From Hybos culiciformis (lineage: Eukaryota > Arthropoda > Insecta > Diptera > Hybotidae), in NCBI GenBank assembly GCA_964007475.1, contig OZ023273.1, forward strand, positions 54,517,834 to 54,581,833: 64,000 nucleotides of DNA, written 5' to 3'. The translations under genes were made by a program, and so were the position numbers. Below the pieces are notes generated by a model, which saw nothing but the letters and a program-made list of their open reading frames with translations, did not search any database and was not told the origin of the DNA. Position 1 is the first letter of the stretch, and each line of letters starts with the position of its first letter. Of the stretch, positions 39,453-54,700 are shown piece by piece.

Positions 39453-39717
39453 ATGAATGAATTAAATGAAACTAATTTAAACAATAACATTTTGGATAAA
39501 AATTTAATCAATAATTCTACCAATGAAATTAATTTTAATTATTCTGATTTTTTAATAACATTATTAATAACAATTATATATGGAATAATTTTCATTAGTG
39601 GATTATTAGGTAATGTGATAACATGTATTGTAATTGCCAAAAATAGGGGTATGCATACAGCAACCAATTATTATTTATTTAGTTTAGCAATTTCGGATCT
39701 ATTGTTATTGATATCAG
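39453..39717 (+). CDS. Gene 2 exon 1: N-terminus, TM1, most of TM2
   Basis: The ATG at 39453 opens an 88-residue segment: a polar Asn-rich N-terminus, TM1 with GNVITCIV, the loop [12 protein letters not shown] and TM2 with [12 protein letters not shown]. It ends TCA G|GTAAAT. No in-frame upstream ATG of interest is seen, and the N-terminal length suits the family. A 5' UTR exon may exist but cannot be located. Confidence 0.92.
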
Positions 39718-42700
39718 GTAAATTTTAATTTTATATAAATAAAATCAATAATGGTATAATTTTAAAGATTTCATAATAAATATAGGTGATTGGTGTTTAA
39801 AAATTAATTAACCCGAATTGATGACAACATTAAAACATTAAAACTGTATGTCATTTCATATAAAAGTAGGTGAAAAACTTCACATATAAAAATCCAGTTT
39901 TAATTCCAAATTATTTTATTTAATCTTAATAAAAGTTAAAAAATGGAAGCCCTGCCTGATACGGTGTCACTGATTTCCTGAATTACATTTTAGTACATAA
40001 AATTATTTATTGACTTTAGGTATTATAAATTTGATAAATATTTCATAATAAAAAACATATAATCAGATTTTTTCTTCTAATGCAAATTTTTTTTGTTTTT
40101 TTTTTATATGTATATGGGAATATGGGATAGCGTATTTTCACAATCAGTTTTAGTTCTCGTATCACGTTTATGTCTGCTAACGTTCTGATTATTTTATAAA
40201 ATAATCTTACAGCTTAAATATTACTTTTCGATATTCAATAAACCTATACCGAATGGGTTAATTATATTCCATGATACTACTTTTAATCTGAAGTTCCATT
40301 TTCTATATCAGCAGCAAAATAAAAATAAAAAGGAATAGGAAAGATTTTTCCTTTATCTAATTAATACAATAAATTTAAATATATATACTATACATATATA
40401 TAAATATATAACATGTACAGTACAAGCTACACATAATGAATGATGATCCTAATTATTCTATTTTGAACTTCAGAAATCACTTATGGTTAAAAGGAAAATA
40501 AAAAAAATAATCATGTTGTATGTATTTTTTAAGAAAAATGCTTTTAAAACATTGCTCACTGACATCAGCCAATGTTTATAATAACATTAAATTCAATATT
40601 TTATAATATTATTTTGACAGGCTTTTTATAAATGCGATGTGGTTGTAACAAAATAGAAAATTATTATACATTTTTCAACATTTTTATGTTTTCAAATAAA
40701 TATTTGTATTCAAAATTCAAGTTCCTTTCGTATTCGCAGAGAGCTTAGTAGACTTTTTTTTACCTAGAAAAAATGTCCTTGCCAACAACCATTATAGAAG
40801 GATTTTACTGTACATTATTTATTTCTTTAAATACATTTGAGGAGGGAGGAATAGACCCAACATTGATTAAACCCTTTTAAAGATCGCATATACCATAAGT
40901 TGCAAAAAAAGGATTAAACCTCGTAGGGACTATACATATTCATAAATATGAATTTGAATTTCTGGATTTTCCATTTTAATAATTCCGGGATTTAGGGATT
41001 TTGTTTTTGAGATTTATAAAATGATATATCCATTCCATTTGAATATATTATATATTGTCCATAAGAATTATTAAAAAATTGATTTATTTCGTGTAATTTA
41101 AGAGTTTAAAGTAAAACGAAAATTTTTACCTAATAAAAATAACATTCTAACTGATACTATAATTGCAGGTAATAATAACTTTTAAGGCCATCTAATTTTA
41201 GACAAAAATAAAAATAATTGGTCAATGTAAGATATATTAGACATTTTTATGTTTAATTTATTTTTTTTTGTATTCTCAATTACTTCGTCTCAACACATTT
41301 CTAAGAATAATTATTTTGATGTTGGAACTTAGAAGTTAATATAATTTAGACTATTTTTTTTAAAAGACTTATGAAAAAATCGACTAGGAAGCTTATTTTT
41401 ATTTTTATGTCTTTTTCATAAAAAAAAAAATTTTTTCCTAAAATTTTTATATTATGAAAATACATTTTTGGAAAAAAAAAATTCATCAAGAATGATGGCG
41501 TATTGCTATATTATTATGCATATATTATGTATATTAAAGGGTTGTTGTATGATGAAATATTTTTATTAAAAAATTACGCCGTATTATTTATGTATTACAT
41601 TAAAAAAAAAAAAACAAAATAACATCTGAGTTTGTGGTTCAGATGTGACTTAATTCATAAAATTTATGTGAAGAAAAATTTATGTGAATTGGTCTCTAAG
41701 ATAAAAATTTATTCTCTAAATTTAAGATTTTTTTAACACATACATACTTTAAGTTCTTCTAAAATGATATTTTAATATTAATCTTATAAAACTTTTGCAA
41801 CTTTGTAGTTCAAAATTTTATAATAAATACATGAATTATGTATATATGAAAATATAATTTCCATATTATTTACACAGTATGATAATAATATTATTTGTAT
41901 TTTATATGGAATTTTCCTGAATTGAAAACTTAAATTGAAATTTAATAATCATTGTGGTTATTGTTTTCAATTTATATTTATAAATAACCACTTTAACCAT
42001 ATAAAATATAAATGACAGTTATTTTTTAATATGTCAAAATAAAGAATAAAAATTATTCTATTTAAAGCATAAAGTTATGGCCAATATTAATAACAGAAGT
42101 AAATTTCATTTTAAAATTGATGAGTTTTTGTTTTTATTGGAAATATTTTACGTATTTGTCATAGAAAAACAAATCGGGGTGTTTCATAATGCATAAGTTT
42201 CGATTAAGAACTTACTTTACTTACGTTACTTACGTTCCGAACTTAAATAATTTTGCAATTTTGAAATACGTTCGTAAGACTTTCGTCAAACGGTTCAAAA
42301 ATATTCAATCATTTAAAAATTTCGGATAAATTCAAAACTATTTAACTAAAAATTTTAATTATTAAAGTATTAAATAAAATTAAAGTATTAAATAAAATAA
42401 TTAAAGTTTTAAATTAAATCCATTACCTGGACCTACCTATACTGCAATAAGAATGTATGTAGTCATGAAATAATATTATTAAATAATATAAATAATATAT
42501 CAAATGAAATAATTTAACGAATGAAGGTTAGAATTCCAACAACATCTAATACGAGGGGCGAAATAATTTCCTGACAAAATTAATTTCGAACGAATTTTTT
42601 CAATCCAATCCTATTTCATAACAACTCCCCAGTATTCTCTTAATATAATCTCTTCTATATATATGATATACGAATTCGGGAGATCAACTTTCAGTCTTCA

Positions 42701-45700
42701 GTTCAAATCCTTGGTCACATTTTTTCTAACTAGTTTCTCTTAATATGGTATTTGAATTTTGATCGGAATCCATTTTCAATCATCAGTCCGAATAAATGCA
42801 CACTTTTAGACTTACCTTTTTTAGGCTTTTCTAATCGTCGATTTACGTACATATTTTATGAGAATGGTAGTTTCTTACTCTGGAGTTTGAAATCGAAAAA
42901 TCAGATCAGTGAGCGAGATTACGAAAATTTGGGATTGATTTTATGAAAATCGATCAAATTGAGCATTTTAGTAAGGACAGATAGACGAATGAAAAGACGA
43001 ACGGATATTGAAAACATATAAAAAAATATGTGGTTATATAATGATATATTTATAGATATGAACATAAAATTACAAAGGTATATCTAATAAAAAAAATTTG
43101 ACTGTTATACAACATTAGTGCGTACAAACATAATCTCTCTTTATTTTCTTATAAATGTACAAAAAATAATTTTTAATCAATATGTTAAAAAAAAATAAAG
43201 CAAAACTTAATTTCATGTTTGATATCAAAGACAAAGTAACCTAGAATTTTATTACCCATTCAAAGAAAATAAATTGGTTTTTTGTCCGAGTAATAAAAAT
43301 TCTATATTTTTTTCAAGTTCAGTCAGGACAGGACCTCAAATTAATTCAACAAAAACAAGTAATTTAGAGTATATAATGTTTATATAAGTGTAAAATAACA
43401 ATATTTATTCATTCACCTAAAAAAAAAACGTAAACATATCTCTTATTTTTCTTATTTCATTATAAGAATTATAGGGTACTATATAATGAACACTCGTAGT
43501 TACTGTATATGCGTATACGGAAATATAACTTTGATTAGAGCTAAATTAAATATTTATAATGTCATTTAAAGAAATGCTCTATCTCTCTTATAAATAAACG
43601 TATTTTAATAAATCAAACGGATTTTTGTAGCTAAAATATGTCTCAAAAAAGTAAACCGCGTAGTTTTTTAAATTTATTCATACAAAGCCAAAATCGTTCT
43701 GTAAAATGAGGTTGCGCCAAACATGGGACCACATAAAAAAAAGTTATCTAAAACTATTTACCACTAAGTGAGCACCCAAATTTTTTTTTTTATAGCAAAA
43801 GAATATTAAAGAATAACATTTTTCAAATATCTCAAACGTCGCACTATTAAAAAAAAAGAGAACTATGTTCATCACACTTAAAATATCGCTTTTGTGGGGT
43901 AAATTTGACTCTAGTGGCCTGTTAATAAAAAAATAACATTTCTTCTTAAGGGAATTCACAAATCTTTATAATAAAATTACTCGGAAGATATAACGATGGT
44001 AAAAAATATGGGATAAAATAACAAAAGTGTGCAAAATGTATGTTGTAATATAAGGTTTACCAAAATGAACTAAAAAAAAAGAAAATAAAATAAAAAATCA
44101 CTTTTGAAATTTTGAATTTGAATTTAGATATAAAAAAAAAGATTTTTTCTTTTTCTGTAAATTATATAATAAAACCTTTTTAATTTTGAATAAAATTTAA
44201 ATTTAAAAAAAAAAAAAAATATTCAATAGAAAAGCAACAATCAATAATCACTTTTTCATATAATGTAAACGTTATTTTTATTTTCCTCAGTATTATTTCG
44301 GGACTATTTCTAAATGTAACTCCATTATAAGTTAGAATAAACAATAAATTCATATGAAAAAAATCAAATGAAAATGGCTTATAACACAGCCTCAAACGAA
44401 GTGTTAAATTAGTTTTTCGTTGACTCTTTGATTTCTTCAAAAGTTACCATTAAAAAATTTAAGGCAAAATTTTCAATAACTGTGCAGAAAAGGATTCCCT
44501 AATCCCTATGTAATAGTCTTTCTAACAAAAAAACCATTGTGAGTCTCAAAGAAATTTAGAAATTATATTTATGTTGCCAAAAATTTACCCAATATTTATG
44601 TACCTATTTATTTTATGTACAATTCGTATTTAAAAAAAAATTTAGCACGTGTTAAAACATATAAAACATATAAAACATTTTAGTATATGTACCAAATTAT
44701 AATTTTTTACAAAGTAAAATTAATTTGTGTGGGATAATAATTTTTGCTAATGGAAAATGTTTTATGATGTTTTTTTTATGTTATTTTTACTATATCAACT
44801 TTTACTTCCTGATCACTGATTTTTAAATTACATTATATTGTACCTTTGTTATTATATTTTTAATTTCTTCAGTTAATTTTCTTTTAATTAACCAATTAAA
44901 ATCAAGCGTTTAGGTTAGCAAAAAAAAAAACTAGAAAATTTAGATATATTTTGCGGGGACTAGAAGTTATTTCTTATTAAACGGACAATATTGAAAGATG
45001 TTTTGAAAAAAAATATATAGGTAAAAAAATGTTTTTTTGAGCATTTTGCAGCTGAGAAGCAGCAACGCCGTAGTAACACCACGACGTGTATCTTGGTACT
45101 GCTAGTTAATTATAGGGGAGAGGCTTGCAGGTTTCCACTGCTTGCAGGTTGCCACCACTGATGTATTTTGACATTCTAGCAGTATCAGAAACTAAACTCC
45201 AAGTGACATCGACGTCAAAAGAACAGTTGTCACTTTTAATTTATTTTTGGACCGGACAGACGAAATAACACAGTGTTTACAAAGCAAAGTGTGAATTATT
45301 ATTTTCAAAAACTTTAAAAATTAAAAGTTGTGTTTTTGTCCTGTGCTCGTAAAGTGACCTTTTTTATTATAAATAATTAGGTTGTGTTGCTTTTTCATTC
45401 AATTAACATATTCAAAAAAGAATTAAAAATATATTATGAATTGGCAATTTTTTTAAATGGATTATACAAAATTGCGTCAGAATGCAGGTTGTCACCTTTA
45501 TTGGCTTGCAGGTTGCCACCTTGATGAAAGCACTGATGACTGTATGATTTGTTTGAAGAAAATGTCGGAAGTAGACACAACTCTATTATGTGCCACAAAT
45601 GTAGAAGAGCCGTTCACGCGAAATGTGTTTCAGTTTTTAAACTTGACCGAATTCTGATTCCGATGAAGATTTGGAATGATTCCATACCATATTGCAATTT

Positions 45701-48700
45701 TATTTTTTATGTCAATTTTCAGTCATTTCTTTTTGTTTACAGCCACTGTGTGCAAGTGAAATTCAATAAATTTGAATACATTTCTAAATGAAACATTTTT
45801 CAGCTTCAGTTTTTCAAGATTTTCAGCAATTTTCCAAAGGGTGGCAACCTGCAAGCCTAAATTTGAAGATTTCGATTTTAGATACTTTTGAAAATTTGCT
45901 ATAGAATTTTTATTTTTTGAGATTTCAAATGATTTCTAGGCCAGGATTGTAGTTTTTTACTTCCTCTTTCCAACGTATATACTTTTTGTACAATACGTTC
46001 ATTTTTTGACGAGTTATGATAAAAAAAGCTATGGGATGGCAACCTGCAAGCCTCTCCCCTAAGCATTTTAGTAACGAACTGACAATAACATTTAATGATA
46101 ACATATATAAATGTACTCTAATTTTTCTTCTTTTTTTATACACCATACTAAAAACGCAAATTAAGATAAATTTTAATGCAATATCCGAATACTGGAAAAA
46201 AATTCATTGGAAAATCATCGAAAAGAATCAATCAGCTATAAAGTTATAACTAAAACTGCAATATTTTCGAAATCCTGCATTTATTATTAATATTAAATGT
46301 ATAACAAAATTCGTTCAAAAATATATAGCAAAATTGTAGCAAAATTTGCTACTCGAAAATTATAATTTTTATTGTTTTTTCTAGCGAAAAATAAATATGT
46401 AATAAAAAATATTTTTTATACAATATGAGTTTCTAAAATTTTTATGACAAATATTGCTATATAATCGTATGAAAAAAAAAAACTATTAGGTATTTTCCCT
46501 CGATATAACAAAATAGCAACTTTTGCTAAGACCAAGTTCGATTTCAACTACGTAGTAAAAAATATACAGAAATATAGCTGCAGCATCATCTAGCAGCACC
46601 ATCTAATGTTTTTTGCACTTTTCGCTTAGGTACTTTAAAATTTGAAAAGATTTTTCTGTTTTATAATTCATTGTTATTTTAAATAAAAAAATTATTTATT
46701 TTGGTATATGTATAATTGAAATACTTATTTATCTTGCTTTATTTATTATATAAAAATACAAATCTAATTATCGTTATTAAATAATTCTTATTATTGTATA
46801 CAATAATCAATTATTTATGAAATAAAAATTATTTAATTTAAACGGTTTCCAATTGATTTACGGTTGAAATTAATTAAATGATATTTTTGTTTTCTGAAAA
46901 CATATTTATATTACTCAAGTATTCATAACTTTAATCCTTGATTTTTTATTTTTAGTAGTAAATGTTTGAAATTTTTTTTTCAACCTCATTATTTTATTTT
47001 ATCAACATTTTCCGTGCGCTTTTATTAGAAAAATTCAATAAACAATTTTCCTATAAGTGGGTGTACGTTTTTCTTTGAATCACAAGCAAACAAGGATCAA
47101 AAATAATGTCCTTTTTTTTCATAAAATATTTTAATAAAATCTTTGAAAAAAAAAAATCAAAACTTATTATTATTGATATTTTTTTTAAGAAATAAAAAAT
47201 TTGTATATTGTTAACAAAAGAATTATATATAAAATATTTGTAAACAAATTATGTATTTCAACATCAGACTTAAGTGAACTTTAACATGAAAACAAATTAA
47301 CTTTTAATTGGTATATGGAATTAGATATGAATTTTATTTCAAAATATAATAATTTCCTAAATAAATAGAAAATATAGAACGAAGTAAGTACCACATTTTA
47401 AGCTCATTTTTACATTACGATCTAAAGTATTATCCTTTTCTTTCTTTCTACGTCAATCGTTATCCATGTACCAATTTTCGTTCAAAATCGTTTTCTAACT
47501 CAAGTTCGAATCCTTGGGAAATTTCGCAATTGCCATCTACCTACTTACCTAGATTTAAATCATTTTAAAAAAAATTAAAATTATAGACATAAATTTAATA
47601 TTTTCCAGCCTTACGCTGTTGCGGGCTTCTAACCTAAACACGGAGAACTCAATCTCAATTTTGATGGAAAACGGGTTAAAAACATATAACTTTTTATAAA
47701 ACAAAACTTTTTCTCTCTCAACTTAAAATAAATATTAGTTGGTGGTCGAAAATTCAATTATTGATTAAAAAGCCTTTCAAGTGTAAATTATCATAACCAA
47801 AAATTGACCATGAATTTTCTAGATGTGTCTTGTATAGTCAAAGTAGTGTATACAATAATTTATTTTATTATTATTATTTTAATATCAATGTCAATGCAAA
47901 TAGAAACATATTTGTACATAAAATGTACATTATGTGTGGAAGATTTTTATTTATTTATTTATTTTATTTTATTTTTTTTCATTTGTTTGTTTTGAATTAA
48001 TCTTTATTCTGACATAAGCTATTCATTGAGAAAAGCCTTAAGATAAATAATATAATTGAAAAAATTAAATATTTTTCCTAACAATAAATTGAATAAGCTT
48101 TTTTCTTCCCAAAAATTAAATATTAGTTTTTCCTTCCGTTTTTTTTTTTATTATTTTTTTTGTACATTACATACTTACGTACATAAAATGTAAAGCTTTC
48201 CAATTTCAATTTATTATGATTTCAATCAATTTTTTTTTTATTTTTTTTTTTAAACATTAATGTTAATCCATCAAAAATTCGTAGAAAATATTTCGAATAG
48301 TCATAAATACATAAGAATTTAGATTTTGAAGTATTACAAAATTAATGTGACAGTAGTGGCAGTCAGTTTGTTATTTTTTTACGGTAAAAAAAACTCCATA
48401 TTGATCTCGAAATTTTTCTGGGCAGTTGATGTATTTTTTAATCTGTTTTCATCAAAAATGGATAAAATGCTTCCGTCCGCCCGTCACTTAAATGCTGAAC
48501 TGTCAATTAAAAGACAAAATATTCACAATATGTTCACTTTCACCTTGACGAAAGGATGAAATTATACGATTTCGAGTTTGAGAGTTAGAAGCTCTAAGCC
48601 AGCCAGGAGTCTAAATAGTTTTCTTATTAAACATACATATATTTTAAAATTTAAAAGTTACAATGAATTCTGATGATGTTGAATATACAGATGTTTATTA

Positions 48701-51700
48701 GAGACATAAAAAATAATTAGTTAGATTATGAACAGACCGAGAATTAAATAAAAATTGGTGAATAGAAAAATATCAATGATTGTAAAAATTATCAAAAAAA
48801 ATTTTTTTTTCAAAAATACGTTAAAATTAATCGCAAACTACAATTAATAGATTTTTTTTGTAACCAGGTACTTTTCAAAATATAAATTTGTACTGTTTTT
48901 ATTATAAACATAAGTATTAGCAGTTAACTTTATTTTTCTAACCTTCGAAAATTTTTTCCAAGACTTTATTCTTCTGTCTTATATTTTTGTTTCTCAATCT
49001 CAAGTTAGTCTAGATGTCATAGATGAGAATTATTTTTTTTTAAATATTATTTTATTTTATCTTTTTTCACCCGGCTTAGATAGTTTAGTTTTAATTACCT
49101 ACTAAAATGACTGAAAAAAATTCAAAATAATTTCACAAAGAAACTAATTTTTGTATATGAGTAACATTAATTTATTTATTTATAGAAATATTAAAATCTA
49201 AAGAATTTCTAACAAGCTTTAAGCAATCGTCTTACAGTAAGAATTGAGAAACAAAAATCTAGAAACAAATATATTTTATAAATTTTCTAAAGAAAGTTCT
49301 GAATCAGGAAAGTTTTCAAATGTAAAATGGTAAAGGAAAAATACGTCAAAGAAATACTTTTTTAACTCACTAAATTCAAGGTTATCAAAAAAAAAAAAAA
49401 GATTCTAATTTTTTTTTTCTTCGTAATTTTGTTTATAAAATTTTCCAAAAATTAAAAAAAAATAACAAATTTTAATTGATTGAATTTAACAAAATAATTA
49501 TGAAACCAAAACTTTTTTTATGAAATTTGAAGAAAAAAAAAAACGCATTAACCTTTATTTTTTATTAATTTAAAAAAAATTTAAATTTAATAAAAAAAAA
49601 AAAAATAATGATTTCTAATGAAATAAAATGTCATACTTTCAACCCATAATAATTTTTAAGAGCAATTTATGTGTAAATAAGATAAAAATAAAGCTTTGTA
49701 AAACCATAATTTTGTATAGCTCGAGGAGTTTTATTTTATTTTTATTTTTTTATTTTTTTTTGTTGTCGTCAAGTACTTGTGATGATATCAAAATATCTTA
49801 AGTACAATTCAGAGATTTTAAGTTTTTAAAAATATACTTAACGCAAACTTTTTAAAAGATTTTTGTGGAAATTATACTTTGTATACTTGGCTGAAATTGT
49901 TGTTAAAAATGTGATATTCTACAGAAAAGTTTAAAATCGTTTAACTTAAAACATTATCTTAAATATTTTGTTGTGGGGTTTTTTTTTGCATTAGAATTTA
50001 ATCCTTTTATTTTTTTAATGGAACATATTAAAAATGATATAGAAATGTGCTATAATTGTCCAATCTGTCTATACAGAATTAAAAAGCATACACGAGCGTA
50101 GTACTAGTTACAAGTGTATCAATAGTTTAAATAAATTTAGTTCATTGTAAATTCATATTATCAATACCATTACCTACATTAATAATTAAGAAAATAAGAT
50201 TTTATTATATATTCATTATTTAAGTAATAACATAATTTCGTTTGTTCCTGAGTGGCATATTCCTCCTTTTTTTGTGATATACTTGTGACTACGTGATGTT
50301 AGGATTTTTAAGCTCCAGAGATTGCAACATGTTTTTTTCCGTGTCACTATATGAAAACCTGAAGGGATTTCCTAATGGGATGATTGTTTCTTACAAATGA
50401 ACTGTAATGGACTTATTACCTGTGGATTTACAGGTTCTTTATTGATATTAAACGCTTTTATAATACAAATAAGGCAATAATATAGCCCTTTCAAATTGGT
50501 GTTTACCACAAATTATTATTATAAGGATAATAATTTTTTTTTTCCAGAATTCAAAAACAATTTAATGGGAAACCAAAATTGAAATAAATTGACAAGGGTA
50601 TTTTTTTTTGGTACAACAAAAAGCGTTTAATTGAAATCCTCAAGTTATTGTTACAATTTAAGATGTATTTTTTTTTTAAAAGCCTGAAGAGGAAATTTTT
50701 ATTTTATGATTCCCAAGAGTTAATCCATTTTCAAAATTATCACAAGCACAAAACATTAAAATAACATAAAAAACATAGTAATTAATTTCATGCCATACGG
50801 ATTTAATATTTGAGAATAAATTTAGCGATTTCTAACATATTTGGTATTTATTGTGTCATATGAGTGTATATAGAACACTATAATAATTCTATAATCTTTA
50901 AAATACATATCGTCGGTTGGCGATGCAAACCTCGTGAGTCTGTTTTTGAAAAATTTTCAGGGGACACAAGAAACTGTATTATTCTTATTAATATAATTAG
51001 CTAAAAATTACTTACGATTAACGAATTTCGAAAGACATGAATTGAATAAAATCTGTAGCTTTCTTACGTATATTAGTACATTACCTTTAGTATGAAAAAT
51101 GTACAAGGTTTCGTTACAAAAGTTTTGATTTTGATAATAGAAGACCGGAAGTGTAAAAAAACATGTTTTTTAAGACTTACGAGGTTTGCGTCGCCAACCG
51201 ACGATATGTACTTAAAAATAGAAAATTTAGAATATGTATAACATGTAATTTTTACACAGTTAACTAAAATAAGTAATCTGTGTGGTAGAATTGTAAATAC
51301 AAAGATGTTGTAAAGATACAGAAAAAAATTATAATTTAAAGTTACTTTAAACGAAGCGTAAGTATTATGAAAAATTTCATATAATTATTTAAACAAGTTA
51401 AAAAATATGACATTTATTACTAAAATTTATCTAACGCAATGTAGGACAGCTTAAAAAATAAGTTTCCATGAAAATAGCTTTAATTGAATAATTTTGAACT
51501 TCCTTTCTCAGCTTTTATCGACTGATGTTCGTTTGCATTCTGTTAACATTTGCAGTACAATTTTCTATCAGATAAACTCATGCTCATGAGTTCAAGTCTG
51601 CCGTTTAGTTTGAAGGAAAAATAGTTAAAACATAAAATTTTTCTTCAAGCTTTTAATTTCATTTAATTTAAAAAAAAAATTCTAACATAACAAAAACAAA

Positions 51701-54700
51701 ATAAAACAAAAGATTGTGATAATCTAATCTGAGCCACCCGTTAAATAGTTAAATTATTTTAATTCTTACAGAGCTTAACGGCCGGCCCCGCTGATGGCTT
51801 GCATTTTATCACCTTCTCAAATTTTAATACAATTCGATAAAAATGTTTATAACTTATATCTCCATCAGCAAGAACAGAAAAAAAAAAAATTTGACATAAA
51901 AACTTTCTCTAAAAATTTTTTTTTAATTTATACAATAGTTTAAATTCAAATAGAAGAAAATTTGTCGTTTCTATGCCTTTCTTGTTATTTACATTTTTGA
52001 ATATATAGTATACATACATATAAAAATATTTTTGTTATGAAAATTTGCAAAAAAGTATCATTCTTTCTTACATGTTACATAATAAATAGATAACAAAATA
52101 TTTGCTTAATTTCATGCGGCTTAGAATTTACTTGGAAATGTACATAAAGTACATATGAAGGCAAAAAATAATAATGAATGAAATGAAAATTTAATTATGT
52201 TAAATAAATTCAATCATTTGGGAAAACATTTTAAAATAATTTAATTCTTTTTTTTTTTCAAGTAAATTGAGAGAAAATATACATAAAAGTGTGAAGAGTT
52301 TTGTAAATTCGTTAAAATCGTTATATTTAAAATATTAATTACGTAACAATAATGATATATATTTTAAGGTTAAAACATTTTTGAAGTGAAATCATTAAAG
52401 CCTAAAAAATTATAATTCTTTATATAGATTCTTTTGAACTAAAAATATTAGAATACTATTTGCATTAAAATTAATTCAAGTTCCGTCAATAATATCTTGT
52501 ATCAAAAGTATTGTGTGAAATTTGAGATTGTACAAAGAAAATTTGTTTAAGACGGAGATCTAGCTATGGAGCATTCGAATGTGAACCATGTTGAAAAATA
52601 AAATCATTATTTTTTTTAATTATTCCTTGAAAAAAAAATTCTAAGATTAAATTTTTTGTTTTCTATTTATATATGTATGTATATAATAATTATTTCCATT
52701 TTGTAAATTTTTTTGTATAAAATTTCCGCTACATAAATTCAAAAGCCCAAAACTTTTGAACTTTTATACAACAATTAGAAAAGAAAAGAAAACAAAAAGT
52801 TTTTTATTTTTTTTTTAAATGAATTTTAAAGAATTTTTAAAAGTATTCTCTAATGATAACAAATTTTTACCTAAAAATAATAAAATATTCATATTATTTG
52901 CGTATATATGTATATACAATGTAACATTATAAACATTTTTACATTCGGGACACTTTTAGTTGTTTTTTTTTTTTTTAATTTTTTAAACATTGTGTATGTA
53001 GGTGAATTCATGTATTAATTTTTATTTTTGACATAACAACAATCTTACCTAATGGAAGTAGTGAGTTACATATACAGTACAATATTAATTTCAAAAATTT
53101 AAATAAATATAGAGAAATTTTGGAAGGAGATTAGTTTTTTATTTTTTTTTTAGTATGCATTTGGAGTTAATTTTTAGAGATGCTCGTCTTATTAATGTAA
53201 CAGTGTAGAGCAAAATAATTTATTCCTTTAATCCATACAATATGAAATCAGAAATTTCTCCGGATCGCATATGAAATATATAAAAACATAACATATACAT
53301 ATTTAGATGTTCAGTGAAATTGGACCTATTCATTAGTCCAATTCTTTGAAACAGCCAAAAAAGACCAGGAAGTGAAACTCTTTTGTTTATTCAGGTAAAT
53401 GTTGCCTGCAATTATGCTTTATTTTAAAAATATGGGCATGACTCGCGACATGAATAACCAAATCAGAAAAAATTTACAACGATTCTAATGCAAAGCTTCA
53501 ATATAATAAAAATTAAGCAGAATTTATTGTTGAAAATAGGGGCATACAGAAAAAAGGATTATATTATACAAATGTTAATAACTATTAATAAAGACAAAAT
53601 CAAAATCAATGTTAAAAAAAGATAATATAAAATAATATTTTGTTTTATATTTTTTTAGGGATGCCATTAGAAACTTATGATATGTGGATAACAACTATTC
53701 AATATCCTATTAATGAACCAACTTGTATTACAATAAAACTAGTATCTGAAACTTCAGCAAATGCAACTGTTTTAACAATTACTGCTTTCACTGCTGAAAG
53801 GTAAATTAAAAAAAAAAAATAAAATTTACTTACACTTTTAAATACATCAAATATATTAAAGCTATTTATTACATATATGTCGATTTCGCATTTTATTTCA
53901 TTTTCGCATTTTATTTATTTTTTAAAAGAGAAATTTTTATAATCTCACATATATTATTGTAATGATATTTTGACATCATTTGACAATAAAATATTATATT
54001 TTTTTATTTTATTATTTCTTTTCTTTTAAATTAGGAAAATCTGGTGAAGTCACTTTAATTTCACACTAGACTAATTTTTTTGATTTATTATTTATTACAT
54101 TGGTTGGTCTACAATTATTTTGCGACTGGAACTCCGGCAGTCGATTTAGAGTAATTTGGTGCTTCTGAATCCAAATCTAGGATTTCTTTTGCCACATTCA
54201 TCATTAAAAATGTAGATAATAAAATAATGGCGTAAAAACACCGATTTCAATGAATAGGAGTTTGTTCAAAAACCAGACTCAATTTAGCCAAACCTATTGT
54301 ATCAGGTTTAAAAACTCAGATATAAGATACATAATAAATTCGCTGAGAAATTTTCATCCGTAGACCTGTCATTGCGTAGCGAACACCGTTATTTTTTTTC
54401 TAAGACTGTAAAAAGGCTTTAATTAAGTTTAAAAATTATTAATTTTATTTCTTCTTATCACAACAGGTATATAGCAATTTGTCACCCCTTTATGTCACAT
54501 ACAATGTCAAAATTATCTCGTGCAGTTAAATTTATTTTTGCAATTTGGCTATTAGCGATGAGCCTAGCAGTACCACAAGTAAGCAAAATATATATTTATT
54601 TACATAATAAAAAATTTAAAAAAAAATTATTTATCATAAATTCTTTCTTATTTAAATTTTTCTTTGAAATGTTTGTTTTTGAGATAGGAAAAGTAAAATC

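Larger units (their letters stand above)
39718..53658 (+). other. Gene 2 intron 1 (13.9 kb)
   Basis: Donor GTAAAT after TCAG and acceptor TTTTTTTAG before GGATGCC. It holds the PHD-bearing element, the 307-bp MITE and otherwise unremarkable AT-rich DNA. No extra coding exon was recognised. Confidence 0.85.

Noticed and set aside
42752..42946. 64-codon + frame in intron 1 of gene 2
   Set aside because: No motif; nearby GACAGA-type sequence suggests an old repeat instead.
51770..51805. GC-rich patch with GGCCGGCC
   Set aside because: Too short; no inverted partner, duplication or gene context found.
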